Source: an uncultured Limosilactobacillus sp. (GTDB lineage Bacteria > Bacillota > Bacilli > Lactobacillales > Lactobacillaceae). From it: DNA of 15,910 nucleotides. The DNA is taken from contig NZ_CAKPXS010000040.1 of the NCBI RefSeq assembly GCF_934202235.1, forward strand, positions 1 through 15,910. Reading direction: 5' to 3'. The position numbers and the translations under genes are program-made. Numbering within the stretch: position 1 is the first letter of the stretch; the number at the start of each line of letters is the position of its first letter. The notes beneath the pieces are model-generated. The model was not told where the DNA came from. It did no database searches and saw only the letters and a program-made list of their open reading frames with translations. Shown one piece after another: positions 1-6,561 of the stretch.

Positions 1-1449
1 GCTGATGGGACCGTAGTGAAGACTCAAACGGTCAACGGGTATGTTGGCGACTCGACAACCTTAAACTTCACAGCTCCTGATGGTTACCAACTGGCTAACG
101 GCCAAGTAACTAGTCAGTCCTTTACATTTAATAAAACGAACAATCCGGTGATTGTAAAAGTTGTTGAGATTCCAGTTAGTGCTAATGTCGAGGTCAAGTA
201 TGAAACGGCTGATGGGACCGTAGTGAAGACTCAAACGGTCAACGGTTACGTTGGCGACTCGACAACCTTGAACTTCACAGCTCCTGATGGTTACCAATTG
301 GCTAACGGCCAAGCAACTAGTCAGACCTTCACCTTTAATAAGAGCAATGATCCGGTTGTTGTGCAAATTACCGCAATTCCGGTTAGCGCTAGTGTTGAGG
401 TTAAGTATGAAACGGCTGACGGGCACGTTGTTAAGACTCAAACGGTCAACGGTTACGTTGGCGACTCAACAACTTTGAACTTCACAGCTCCAACTGGTTA
501 CGAGCTAGCAGCAGGTCAAGTAGCTAGTCAGGCTTTCACCTTTAATAAGAACAATGATCCAGTTGTTGTGCAAGTTACCGCAGTTCCGGTTAGTGCTAGC
601 GTTGAGGTTAAGTACGAAACGGCTGATGGGGCAGTAGTGAAGAGTGAGACGGTCAACGGTTACGTTGGAGATTCGACAACGTTAAGTTTTACTGCACCAA
701 CTGGATATCAACTGTCCCAGGGTCAAGCAGACAGCCAGAGCTTTACCTTCAACCGGACGAACGAACCAGTGATTGTGAAGGTTGTTGCCGTTCCAGTCAG
801 CGCTAGCGCCGAAGTTAAGTATGAAACGGCTGATGGGACCGTAGTGAAGACTCAAACGGTCAACGGGTATGTTGGCGACTCGACAACCTTAAACTTCACA
901 GCTCCAGCTGGTTACCAATTGGCTAACGGCCAAGCAGCTAGTCAGGCTTTCACCTTTAATAAGAACAATGATCCAGTTGTTGTGAAAGTTACCGCAGTTC
1001 CGTTTAGTGCTAGTGTTGAGGTTAAGTATGAAACGGCTGATGGGACCTTAGTGAAGACTCAAACGGTCAACGGGTATGTTGGTGACTCGACAACCTTAAA
1101 CTTCACAGCTCCAGCTGGTTACCAGCTAGCAGGAGGTCAAGCAGCTAACCAGGCTTTCACCTTCAATAAGACGAATGAACCAGTAGTGGTTCACGTTGCC
1201 GCAGTTCCGGTTAGCGCTAGTGTTGAGGTTAAGTATGAAACGGCTGATGGGACAGTTGTTAAGACAGACACGGTCAATGGTTATGTCGGCGACCAGGTTC
1301 ACTTAAACTTTGTGGCCCCAGCCGGTTGCGAAATAGTCGATCAGTTGCCAGCTGATACTTACACCTTTACTGGGAATGACCAGCCAATTGTGATTACAGT
1401 GCGGTTGGTACAAGAGCAACCAGACCATGGAGATCATGGCCAGTCAGAA
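1..1449 (+). repeat. Seven tandem 207-bp coding repeats
   Basis: The same codon (the Ala of TADG) recurs at 1, 208, 415, 622, 829, 1036 and 1243, a spacing of exactly 207 bp (69 codons) each time. Units 1-6 are highly similar at nucleotide level. Unit 7 keeps the first third but diverges after the GYVGD motif and leads into the stalk. The array continues upstream of the window to an unknown extent. Near-identical in-frame repeats are prone to copy-number change by recombination and to collapse in short-read assemblies. Confidence 0.97.
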
Positions 1450-1713
1450 ATTCCGACAACGCCAACTGATCACGGACAACAGGATCAACCAGAACAATCG
1501 ACTCCAACAGAACCTACCCGTCAGGCAGGAACAAACGAGATTAAGGAAGTCGCTGCTAGTCAACCTACTACCAAGACCACAAACAATAAGCAGGCAGACA
1601 AACTGCCACAAACTGGGACCCGTCGCCAATTATCATTGATGGCCCTTGGTGGTTTGGCGATCATGGCAACATTAGGATTAGGCTTGTCCGGTAAGACCCG
1701 GCGCCATGAATAA
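1..1713 (+). CDS. LPQTG cell-wall-anchored adhesin with MucBP-like repeats (5' truncated by window)
   Basis: This is the C-terminal 570 residues of a surface protein. The frame is open from base 1, so the start and signal peptide lie upstream; the GTG at 16 is an internal codon. It contains seven 69-residue units, each beginning near VKYETADG and carrying TVNGYVGD, FTAP.GY.L and FTFN motifs; the seventh is diverged. The layout resembles MucBP-type (mucin-binding) beta-rich repeats, by family resemblance and not by search. A Pro/Gln/Thr-rich wall-spanning stretch follows (window residues about 473-534), then the sortase A motif LPQTG (535-539), a hydrophobic helix (about 545-562) and a basic tail (KTRRHE). 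The protein should be covalently attached to peptidoglycan and exposed for binding mucus, epithelium or other cells. It has its own terminator at 1733-1764. Call as sortase-anchored repeat protein is firm; mucin as ligand is inference. Confidence 0.9.
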   Translation, partial: ADGTVVKTQTVNGYVGDSTTLNFTAPDGYQLANGQVTSQSFTFNKTNNPVIVKVVEIPVSANVEVKYETADGTVVKTQTVNGYVGDSTTLNFTAPDGYQLANGQATSQTFTFNKSNDPVVVQITAIPVSASVEVKYETADGHVVKTQTVNGYVGDSTTLNFTAPTGYELAAGQVASQAFTFNKNNDPVVVQVTAVPVSASVEVKYETADGAVVKSETVNGYVGDSTTLSFTAPTGYQLSQGQADSQSFTFNRTNEPVIVKVVAVPVSASAEVKYETADGTVVKTQTVNGYVGDSTTLNFTAPAGYQLANGQAASQAFTFNKNNDPVVVKVTAVPFSASVEVKYETADGTLVKTQTVNGYVGDSTTLNFTAPAGYQLAGGQAANQAFTFNKTNEPVVVHVAAVPVSASVEVKYETADGTVVKTDTVNGYVGDQVHLNFVAPAGCEIVDQLPADTYTFTGNDQPIVITVRLVQEQPDHGDHGQSEIPTTPTDHGQQDQPEQSTPTEPTRQAGTNEIKEVAASQPTTKTTNNKQADKLPQTGTRRQLSLMALGGLAIMATLGLGLSGKTRRHE

Positions 1714-1732
1714 TACTGTCGTTTAAATGACG

Positions 1733-1764
1733 AAAGGAGATCATCAGCAGGTGATCTCCTTTTT
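1733..1764 (+). terminator. Rho-independent terminator of the adhesin gene
   Basis: An 11-bp perfect stem (AAAGGAGATCA at 1733-1743 with TGATCTCCTTT at 1752-1762) and an 8-nt loop, with the right arm running into a T tract. It starts 20 bases after the adhesin stop codon. Confidence 0.9.
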
Positions 1765-1780
1765 GCGTTGGTGAATTGGT

Positions 1781-1809
1781 TTGCAAAGGGCGGGGTAAAA
1801 CCATACAAT
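1781..1809 (+). promoter_or_regulatory. Probable sigma-A promoter of the rRNA methyltransferase gene
   Basis: TTGCAA (1781-1786) and TACAAT (1804-1809) are separated by exactly 17 bp, 38 bp upstream of the start codon and just after the preceding terminator. Confidence 0.6.
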
Positions 1810-1846
1810 GAGACAAGCACTTGCATAGTTAAGAACGGAGGAAAAC

Positions 1847-3220
1847 ATGAAGGTTCAAGTACCAGTTCATAAAAATAATGACTACCAGGGTACGGTAGCC
1901 GACTTAACTTACCAGGGGAATGGTGTGGTCAAAGTTGACGACTTCCCAATTTTTGTTCCTAACGCCCTGCCGGGTGAACATGTGACTGTCAAAGTCACCA
2001 AGGTTACTAGCCACTTTGCGTGGGGCCGGGTGATGGAGTGGCAATCGAAGAGTGCCGACCGGGTGACAACGGCGGACCAGAAGCTCCTGCAATCAGGAAT
2101 TGCACCGCTAGCAAACCTGAAGTATGATGCCCAACTAAAGTTTAAACAGCGGCAGATCCAAGAGTTGCTATCCAAGGCGCACCTTGATGACATTAAGGTA
2201 TTACCGACGATGGGGATGGCTGCCCCTTACCACTACCGGAACAAGGCACAGGTGCCAGTAAAGCTCGTTCGCGGAAAAGTTGAAACGGGCTTTTACCGGC
2301 GGGGGAGTCACAAGCTGGTACCGACCGAGGATTTTGTGATCCAAGACCCGCAACTGGACAAGGCAATTGTCGTTGTCCGCAATTTGCTGCGAAAGTTTCA
2401 CATCGATCCGTATGATGAGCGGACTGGGCGCGGTGTAATTCGCACGATCATGGTGCGGCGGGGCTATTATTCCCACGAAATGATGGTTGTCCTGGTGACT
2501 AATAAACGGAAATTACCAATGAAAGACGAACTGGTCAAGGGAATTGTTGCGGGAGTACCTGAGCTGAAGAGTCTGGTACAAAACGTTAATGCCAAGCGGA
2601 CGAACCGCCTGCTGGGAAACGAAGACCACGTCCTGTGGGGTGAGTCAGCCATTCACGATACATTACTGGGAATCGACTTCACGATCTCGCCACGGTCATT
2701 CTACCAGGTGAACCCGCAGCAAACGGAGCGGCTGTATGACACAGCGATTAAGGCGGCAGAGCTGGACGGAAGTCAGACGGTGATTGACGCCTACTGTGGG
2801 ATCGGGACGATTAGTCTGGCAGTTGCTAAACACGCCAAGGAAGTCTACGGGGTTGAAGTGGTTGCTGAAGCGGTTAACGATGCCAAGCATAATGCCAAGG
2901 CCAATGGCATCCACAACGCCCACTTTGTGGTGGCCAAGGCTGAAGACCAGATGGCTAAGTGGCAAGCGCAGAGGATGCACCCGGATGTCTTGATCGTTGA
3001 CCCGCCGCGTAAGGGTCTTGATGAACAGCTGATCGAGGCTACCGGTAAGATGGGGCCGAAGAAGGTTGTCTATGTTTCCTGCAACCCGGCGACGCTGGTT
3101 CGTGATATCCAGCGGTGGGGTGAGCAAGGCTACCACGTGGCTAAGCCGATCCAGCCGGTTGATATGTTCCCCCAGACGACGCATGTTGAGAGTGTTTCTG
3201 TTCTTGAGCGTGATGAGTAG
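1847..3220 (+). CDS. rlmCD: 23S rRNA (uracil-C5)-methyltransferase, RlmCD/RumA family, without Fe-S cysteines
   Basis: SAM-dependent enzyme that adds a methyl to C5 of uracil in 23S rRNA. In Gram-positives the single RlmCD (YefA type) is known to modify U747 and U1939; which sites this one uses is inference. An N-terminal TRAM RNA-binding domain spans about residues 8-62. The catalytic domain shows FYQVNP (285-290), the SAM loop DAYCGIGTI (314-322), DPPRKG (385-390), catalytic Cys412 in SCNPATL, and the C-terminal PQTTHVE with probable base Glu448. Length 457 is normal. The ATG at 1847 has GGAGG at a good distance. Only two cysteines exist (317 and 412). The place where RumA has its CGGC-type cluster ligands reads SGIA (83-86), so no [4Fe-4S] cluster can form there. 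Confidence 0.93.
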   Translation: MKVQVPVHKNNDYQGTVADLTYQGNGVVKVDDFPIFVPNALPGEHVTVKVTKVTSHFAWGRVMEWQSKSADRVTTADQKLLQSGIAPLANLKYDAQLKFKQRQIQELLSKAHLDDIKVLPTMGMAAPYHYRNKAQVPVKLVRGKVETGFYRRGSHKLVPTEDFVIQDPQLDKAIVVVRNLLRKFHIDPYDERTGRGVIRTIMVRRGYYSHEMMVVLVTNKRKLPMKDELVKGIVAGVPELKSLVQNVNAKRTNRLLGNEDHVLWGESAIHDTLLGIDFTISPRSFYQVNPQQTERLYDTAIKAAELDGSQTVIDAYCGIGTISLAVAKHAKEVYGVEVVAEAVNDAKHNAKANGIHNAHFVVAKAEDQMAKWQAQRMHPDVLIVDPPRKGLDEQLIEATGKMGPKKVVYVSCNPATLVRDIQRWGEQGYHVAKPIQPVDMFPQTTHVESVSVLERDE

Positions 3221-3245
3221 TCACGCTCAAGGCCTTGAAACACTC
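3190..3245 (+). repeat. Long imperfect inverted repeat spanning the rlmCD stop codon
   Basis: An inner 11-bp perfect stem (CTTGAGCGTGA at 3203-3213 with TCACGCTCAAG at 3221-3231) has the TAG stop in its 7-nt loop. An outer 9-bp stem (GAGTGTTTC at 3190-3198 with GAAACACTC at 3237-3245) is separated from it by small internal loops. There is no T tract, so this is not an ordinary terminator; it may protect or process the mRNA end. Confidence 0.7.
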
Positions 3246-3472
3246 CATACGATAGGGCCCGAAGAGCAAGGAACGTAGTGACGAAGCGATTCGTTGGCAC
3301 CGTTGAGAGTACTGAACGCGACTAACAGGAGCGTGAAAGCTTAGAAACACTCCCTGCGATAGGTTTCCAAGAATGAGGAGCGAGAGCGACAAGTGATTGG
3401 CTAAAACCGAACCGCTGAATCCGTAACGGTGCTTGGCGACAAATGCCGATGTAACAGTATTCTTGATAGGTT

Positions 3473-3520
3473 AAAAGTGTACTAACTCTCGTTTTGACGA
3501 TGGGAATTAGTACACTTTTT
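3473..3520 (+). terminator. Rho-independent terminator about 250 bases downstream of rlmCD
   Basis: A perfect 13-bp stem (AAAAGTGTACTAA at 3473-3485 with TTAGTACACTTTT at 3507-3519) with a 21-nt loop; the right arm ends in a T5 run. The A-rich left arm makes it usable in both directions. It probably ends an extended rlmCD 3' UTR or a separate small transcript. Confidence 0.8.
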
Positions 3521-3794
3521 AATTTAAATTGTGACTATCAGTATAAAGTTTATTTTACTTATCATGATGATGTAGTTGTTTTATTACTTCTTTTAGTGCC
3601 TTGGAAATCGGTAGTCCTAAGATATTTGCATTATTGAAGATGGGACTGACCTCAGTATAAAGATAGAAAAAATAGTAGTAATTCTAAGTGTTTGATGCCT
3701 TTTAAACATTAGATGGATAGGTGGATAGTGTTAAAAAATTACATCTTTAATTATTTTTATGAAATAGCAATATTCAGTTTGAAGGTGTAAGTGA

Positions 3795-3833
3795 TTGATT
3801 CTTATAAGTCCACAGTGTATACTAAAGATACAC
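3795..3833 (+). promoter_or_regulatory. Promoter and overlapping operator-like dyad of the toxin-antitoxin pair
   Basis: TTGATT (3795-3800), a 17-bp spacer and TATACT (3818-3823). A perfect 6-bp inverted repeat, GTGTAT (3815-3820) and ATACAC (3828-3833) around a 7-bp centre, straddles the -10 box and ends at the ribosome binding site. Antitoxins of this class usually repress their own promoter by binding such palindromes, so autoregulation is a reasonable inference. Confidence 0.65.
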
Positions 3834-3847
3834 AAGGAGGGATTGAC

Positions 3848-4072
3848 ATGACCATTAAAGTCCGTAGAGTGGGCAATTCAGCGACATTAACCATTCCCAA
3901 GTCGTTCAACGTTGCTCCAGGTACCAAGTTTAAGGCCGAGCTCAAGCCCGATGGCTCAATTGTTTATCGCCCGGAACACCGGAATCCTTTTGAAGGACAC
4001 TGGTTTAAAGAAGACTTGCATCAAAAAGACGTAATGAATGATCGTGAGGTCTTGGATAGTGAGTGGAGTTAG
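3848..4072 (+). CDS. mazE: MazE-like antitoxin, AbrB/SpoVT swapped-hairpin fold
   Basis: A 74-residue protein. Residues 2-42 match the AbrB/MazE DNA-binding pattern (KVRRVGNSATLTIPKSF, then a beta turn and a second strand), which dimerises to bind operator DNA. The acidic tail (44-74, with HWFKEDL) should wrap and block the toxin, as in known MazE-MazF pairs. I chose the ATG at 3848 because AAGGAGGG lies 7 bases upstream; an in-frame upstream codon at 3791 would add 19 residues overlapping the promoter and has no ribosome binding site. The toxin gene overlaps the last 14 bases, so translation is likely coupled. The family is clear; the toxin-neutralising role follows from context. Confidence 0.85.
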   Translation: MTIKVRRVGNSATLTIPKSFNVAPGTKFKAELKPDGSIVYRPEHRNPFEGHWFKEDLHQKDVMNDREVLDSEWS

Positions 4073-4427
4073 GACGGATTATCTTCCCCATAAGGGTGAT
4101 ATTGTCACCATTGATTTTAATCCCAGTTCGGGAAGTGAGATTCGTAAGCGGCGCCCCGCTTTAGTGATCAGCAATTCACGGTACTCGGCTTTAACGGGAT
4201 TAGCGGTCGTTTGTCCCATTACTCATGCGCAAAATAATCGTTTAAGGAAAACAGGACTATTTGTCGAATTTAAGAACGATCTTGTTGATGGAGTAGTGAA
4301 TTCGTTACAATTTCATACTTTTGACTATCAAACTCGCTCGATGCGATACCTGACAAAAATTGATAATATTGCACTGCGTCAGGTCTTACAAGTTGTGCAC
4401 GATGTGATTGATGCTAAAGAGGAGTAG
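4059..4427 (+). CDS. mazF: MazF/PemK-family mRNA interferase toxin
   Basis: A 122-residue type II toxin that should cleave mRNA at short sequence-specific sites. It shows the family layout: GDIVTIDFNPSSGSEIRKRR near the N-terminus, RRPALVIS (31-38) with the conserved active-site Arg, VCPIT (51-55) with the conserved Thr, and a C-terminal half typical of MazF. I prefer the GTG at 4059 as start: GAGGT (4046-4050) lies 8 bases upstream and the protein then begins just before the conserved KGDIV strand. An ATG at 4038 would add 7 residues without a good ribosome binding site. It overlaps the antitoxin gene by 14 bases in another frame, the usual antitoxin-first order. Nothing suggests inactivation. 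Confidence 0.88.
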   Translation: MSGVRTDYLPHKGDIVTIDFNPSSGSEIRKRRPALVISNSRYSALTGLAVVCPITHAQNNRLRKTGLFVEFKNDLVDGVVNSLQFHTFDYQTRSMRYLTKIDNIALRQVLQVVHDVIDAKEE

Positions 4428-4511
4428 AAACTCCCCCTTATACAATCTCTCAAGCTTGCAGTGTAATTTGTTACGATCATCACTGATGGTAAAATATAAA
4501 CTTAAATAAAA

Positions 4512-4540
4512 AAAGCAAGCTGCTTTAAGGTGGCACTGCG
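4512..4540 (+). ncRNA. Degenerate T-box-like leader fragment
   Basis: AAGGTGGCACTGCG (4527-4540) matches the T-box consensus AGGGTGGNACCGCG at 12 of 14 positions and includes the invariant TGGNA that pairs with the tRNA acceptor end. It follows directly on a 6-bp hairpin (AAAGCA/TGCTTT, 4512-4526) in the place of stem III. A clear stem I and specifier loop are not visible. The next 3' bases do not complete the antiterminator helix, and the downstream gene is an AraC regulator, not a tRNA-synthetase or amino-acid gene. Most likely a relic; a chance match is possible. Confidence 0.4.
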
Positions 4541-4584
4541 TTCCGTCAAGGATACAGTTTAAATAGAAAATTGATTTAGGGGAC

Positions 4585-4620
4585 TTGGCCGCGGATTCTT
4601 CCGCGGTTAAACCGTTTTTT
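4585..4620 (+). terminator. Rho-independent terminator upstream of the AraC gene
   Basis: CCGCGGA (4589-4595) pairs with TCCGCGG (4600-4606) around a TTCT loop. Two G-U and two A-T pairs extend the stem to 4585-4610. A T6 run follows at 4615-4620. It may stop toxin-antitoxin transcripts or have been the attenuator of the T-box-like leader. Confidence 0.7.
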
Positions 4621-4755
4621 GTTTAAGACCAGAGAATTGTCGCTGTCAAGTTGGTGGCGGACCAATGATCAAGGACTGTTGATGCATTATTGCGCGACAC
4701 TCGTATTTTACGTTAAAAATTTAAAGGTCATGTTTAAGGAGCCCCCAATAACTAG

Positions 4756-4791
4756 AAAAACCAGTCCAAGCAAACTAGTTACTTGAACTGG
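4756..4791 (-). terminator. Minus-strand terminator-like hairpin with no matching gene
   Basis: CCAGTCCAAG (4761-4770) and CTTGAACTGG (4782-4791) form a 10-bp stem with one mismatch. On the minus strand the stem is followed by T5 (plus-strand AAAAA at 4756-4760). No minus-strand gene lies upstream of it, so it may be a leftover of a deleted gene or element. Confidence 0.5.
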
Positions 4792-4869
4792 CCAAAATTA
4801 AGTCTTATTCCCGATTGACAAACAGCCGAAAAAGAACCAATGTAAATATATTGTGTACGTAAATTAGTG

Positions 4870-4897
4870 TTGCATCGGCAGATAGTGATTTTATATT
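4870..4897 (+). promoter_or_regulatory. Candidate promoter of the AraC-family gene
   Basis: TTGCAT (4870-4875), a 16-bp spacer and TATATT (4892-4897), 67 bp before the start codon in AT-rich DNA. Confidence 0.45.
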
Positions 4898-4964
4898 GCT
4901 TAATGATATTATATTGATGTAAAAATACCGCTAAAGTTAATAATCGTATCAACTGGGAGCAAAT

Positions 4965-5876
4965 ATGAAATTAAAGTCATTGCACCTTACTAGTGACCTT
5001 TATGAAAATGTTAGTTACGATGAGCACGCGATTCCGCTTGTTACATGTATTGATAATTTTGACGACTATGTTAATCGGCAGTGGACTACTCACTGGCACG
5101 ATGGTTTTGAAATGACAACCGTTATCCAGGGAAGCTGCCAGTATATCATTAATAACGGTCTCCATGCTGAAAAAATAACCCTGCAGCCAGGGGATGGCAT
5201 TTTTGTTAATTCTGGGATTCTCCATAGTGTCCAGGCGTTGGTCCATAATACAAGAACTGCTGGGCTGGTTTTACCACCAACCTTTTTTAATTTTAAGGGG
5301 CTTGATATCCTGAGAAGAAGTTCAGTTTTACCGGTCATTAATTCGGGAGTAAGTGAAATTACTTGGCAGGTGGACAATCCGGCTGAACTGGCGATTACCA
5401 ATAATATTAAAGAGTTGTGCCAACTGGCAACAGATGACCCAGACTATGAGTTGCATAGCCTGGAACTGGTCTGCCGAATCTGGCGGTTAATGGTCGTTCA
5501 ATTTCGGCAAGATAACCATCATCAGCTCAGTTTTACGCCGAATAACCAGGTCGACCGTGTGCGGGTGGCTATCCAATATCTTCATGAAAATTATCAGCGA
5601 GCTCGAGTTACGGTTGACGAGATTGCGAATGCCATTAATATTAGCCGGGCGGAGTGTTTTCGGTCATTTAAAGCAGTTCTTTATCAAACACCAATTGAAT
5701 ATTTGAATGACTACCGAATGGCGATGGCGGAGAGCATGTTGACTTCCTCGACACAGACAGTTAAAGAAGTGGCCCTCCGGTGCGGCTTTAGTAACCCCAG
5801 TTATTTTTCTAGTGAGTTTAAGAAACGGGTGGGCATGACCCCCAAAAAGTATCGTCAAACGAAACAAAAAGGGTGA
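4965..5876 (+). CDS. AraC/XylS-family transcriptional regulator
   Basis: A 303-residue cytoplasmic DNA-binding regulator. The N-terminal part (about 35-105) is a cupin-like ligand-sensing domain, with THWHDGFEM (42-50) and LQPGDGIFVNSGILHSV (73-89) as its two cupin-type boxes. The C-terminal domain (about 198-300) has two helix-turn-helix units: VDEIANAINISRAECFRSFK and the signature CGFSNPSYFSSEFKK with GMTPKKYR. AraC members of this plan commonly control sugar use. It has its own promoter region and is convergent with a sugar O-acetyltransferase gene 34 bases away; whether it regulates that gene cannot be read from the sequence. The ATG start has a modest GGGAG ribosome binding site. Length and motifs are complete. 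Confidence 0.92.
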   Translation: MKLKSLHLTSDLYENVSYDEHAIPLVTCIDNFDDYVNRQWTTHWHDGFEMTTVIQGSCQYIINNGLHAEKITLQPGDGIFVNSGILHSVQALVHNTRTAGLVLPPTFFNFKGLDILRRSSVLPVINSGVSEITWQVDNPAELAITNNIKELCQLATDDPDYELHSLELVCRIWRLMVVQFRQDNHHQLSFTPNNQVDRVRVAIQYLHENYQRARVTVDEIANAINISRAECFRSFKAVLYQTPIEYLNDYRMAMAESMLTSSTQTVKEVALRCGFSNPSYFSSEFKKRVGMTPKKYRQTKQKG

Positions 5877-5897
5877 TTGATCTCCTATGAGGATCAA
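5877..5897 (-). terminator. Weak hairpin between convergent genes
   Basis: TTGATC (5877-5882) and GATCAA (5892-5897) flank a 9-nt loop. On the minus strand a T5 run follows 8 bases later, inside the end of the AraC gene. It could end the acetyltransferase transcript but is weaker than the other terminators here. Confidence 0.35.
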
Positions 5898-5910
5898 CCA
5901 TCAGTTACTT

Positions 5911-6561
5911 TTACATATACTTATCGATGATTTCTTTCGGAATTGTTTTATGACCATCGTAAACGCGATCGTCACGGTCGGTAATCTGACGTAATATTCT
6001 GGCTGGGTTGCCAACAACAATGACGTTGGCCGGAACATTCTTGGTGACGACGCTACCGGCACCGACAATCGAATTATCACCGATTGTTACTCCTGGTAAA
6101 ATAGTCACATTACCACCGAGCCAAACATTATCACCAATCTGAATTGGTTTATTGTATTGGAGTTTATGCCGCCGTAACTTGGGAGAGATCGGGTGCATCG
6201 CTGTGGCAAAGGTACAGTTAGGGCCAATCATCGTATCATTACCAATAAAAATGTTACCATCGTCAACAAAGTTACAATTGAAATTAATGACGACATTTTT
6301 ACCAACATGAACATTGGTTAAACCGGAGTTAGCGTTAATTGGTGGGATGATGTATAGCCCCTCGCCATAAGTCCCCATCGACTGTTGCAAAATCTCGTCA
6401 CGTTTTTTTAACCCTGCCGGGGTTTCTGGCGTTTGATTGAACTCAAATATTCGTTGAACCAGCTGGTGTTGGTAATTTAAAAATTCTTCATCCACGCTGT
6501 CGTAAATACGGCCCGAGTTTGCCAGCTTTTTAAATGAGGCGATTTTTTCTTGTGAGATCAT
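5911..6561 (-). CDS. maa: Maltose/galactoside O-acetyltransferase family (left-handed beta helix)
   Basis: A 216-residue cytosolic enzyme of the LacA/Maa/NodL group, which transfers acetyl from acetyl-CoA to a sugar hydroxyl and forms trimers. An N-terminal helical Maa domain (about 1-60) is followed by hexapeptide repeats, clearest at 82-118 and 139-178 (for example IQIGDNVWLGGNVTILPGV). His123 in AMHPI fits the catalytic His. NPARILRQI near the end is the family's usual C-terminal motif. The ATG at 6561 follows AAGGAG at good spacing. It is convergent with the AraC gene and appears monocistronic. The exact sugar substrate cannot be told from sequence; such enzymes often acetylate non-metabolised sugars. 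No defects seen. Confidence 0.92.
   Translation of the reverse strand: MISQEKIASFKKLANSGRIYDSVDEEFLNYQHQLVQRIFEFNQTPETPAGLKKRDEILQQSMGTYGEGLYIIPPINANSGLTNVHVGKNVVINFNCNFVDDGNIFIGNDTMIGPNCTFATAMHPISPKLRRHKLQYNKPIQIGDNVWLGGNVTILPGVTIGDNSIVGAGSVVTKNVPANVIVVGNPARILRQITDRDDRVYDGHKTIPKEIIDKYM

Larger units (their letters stand above)
3221..3847. other. Non-coding interval: structured 3' region, terminator, then AT-rich DNA
   Basis: The first 250 bases (to 3472) are GC-richer and hold an imperfect tandem duplication: GAAACACTCC followed by CGATAGG at 3237 and again at 3344, 107 bases apart, each followed by a diverged related stretch. A clear terminator follows at 3473-3520. From about 3521 to 3790 the DNA is AT-rich without a convincing gene; a short minus-strand open frame with no start (3555-3683) is the only coding-like trace. 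The promoter of the toxin-antitoxin pair begins at 3795. Confidence 0.6.
4428..4964. other. Non-coding interval between the toxin gene and the AraC regulator
   Basis: The interval holds, in order, weak hairpin-forming sequence (CAGTG at 4459 with CACTG at 4481), a hairpin plus T-box-like sequence (4512-4540), a GC-rich terminator (4585-4620), a featureless stretch (4621-4755), a minus-strand terminator-like hairpin (4756-4791), and an AT-rich AraC promoter region. I see no plausible coding sequence on either strand. Confidence 0.6.

Noticed and set aside
61..441. Minus-strand 126-codon open frame across the repeats
   Set aside because: Antisense shadow of the adhesin repeats; its sequence simply repeats with the 207-bp unit and has no ribosome binding site.
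2696..3184. Minus-strand 162-codon open frame inside rlmCD
   Set aside because: Lies opposite conserved catalytic motifs of the methyltransferase; no start signals or protein-like domains.
3141..3392. Minus-strand 83-codon open frame at the rlmCD end
   Set aside because: No ribosome binding site, runs through the inverted repeat and the gene end, and has no recognisable domain.
4779..4976. Minus-strand open stretch of about 66 codons ending in the orphan hairpin
   Set aside because: AT-rich, no ATG, no ribosome binding site, overlaps the AraC promoter; most likely chance.
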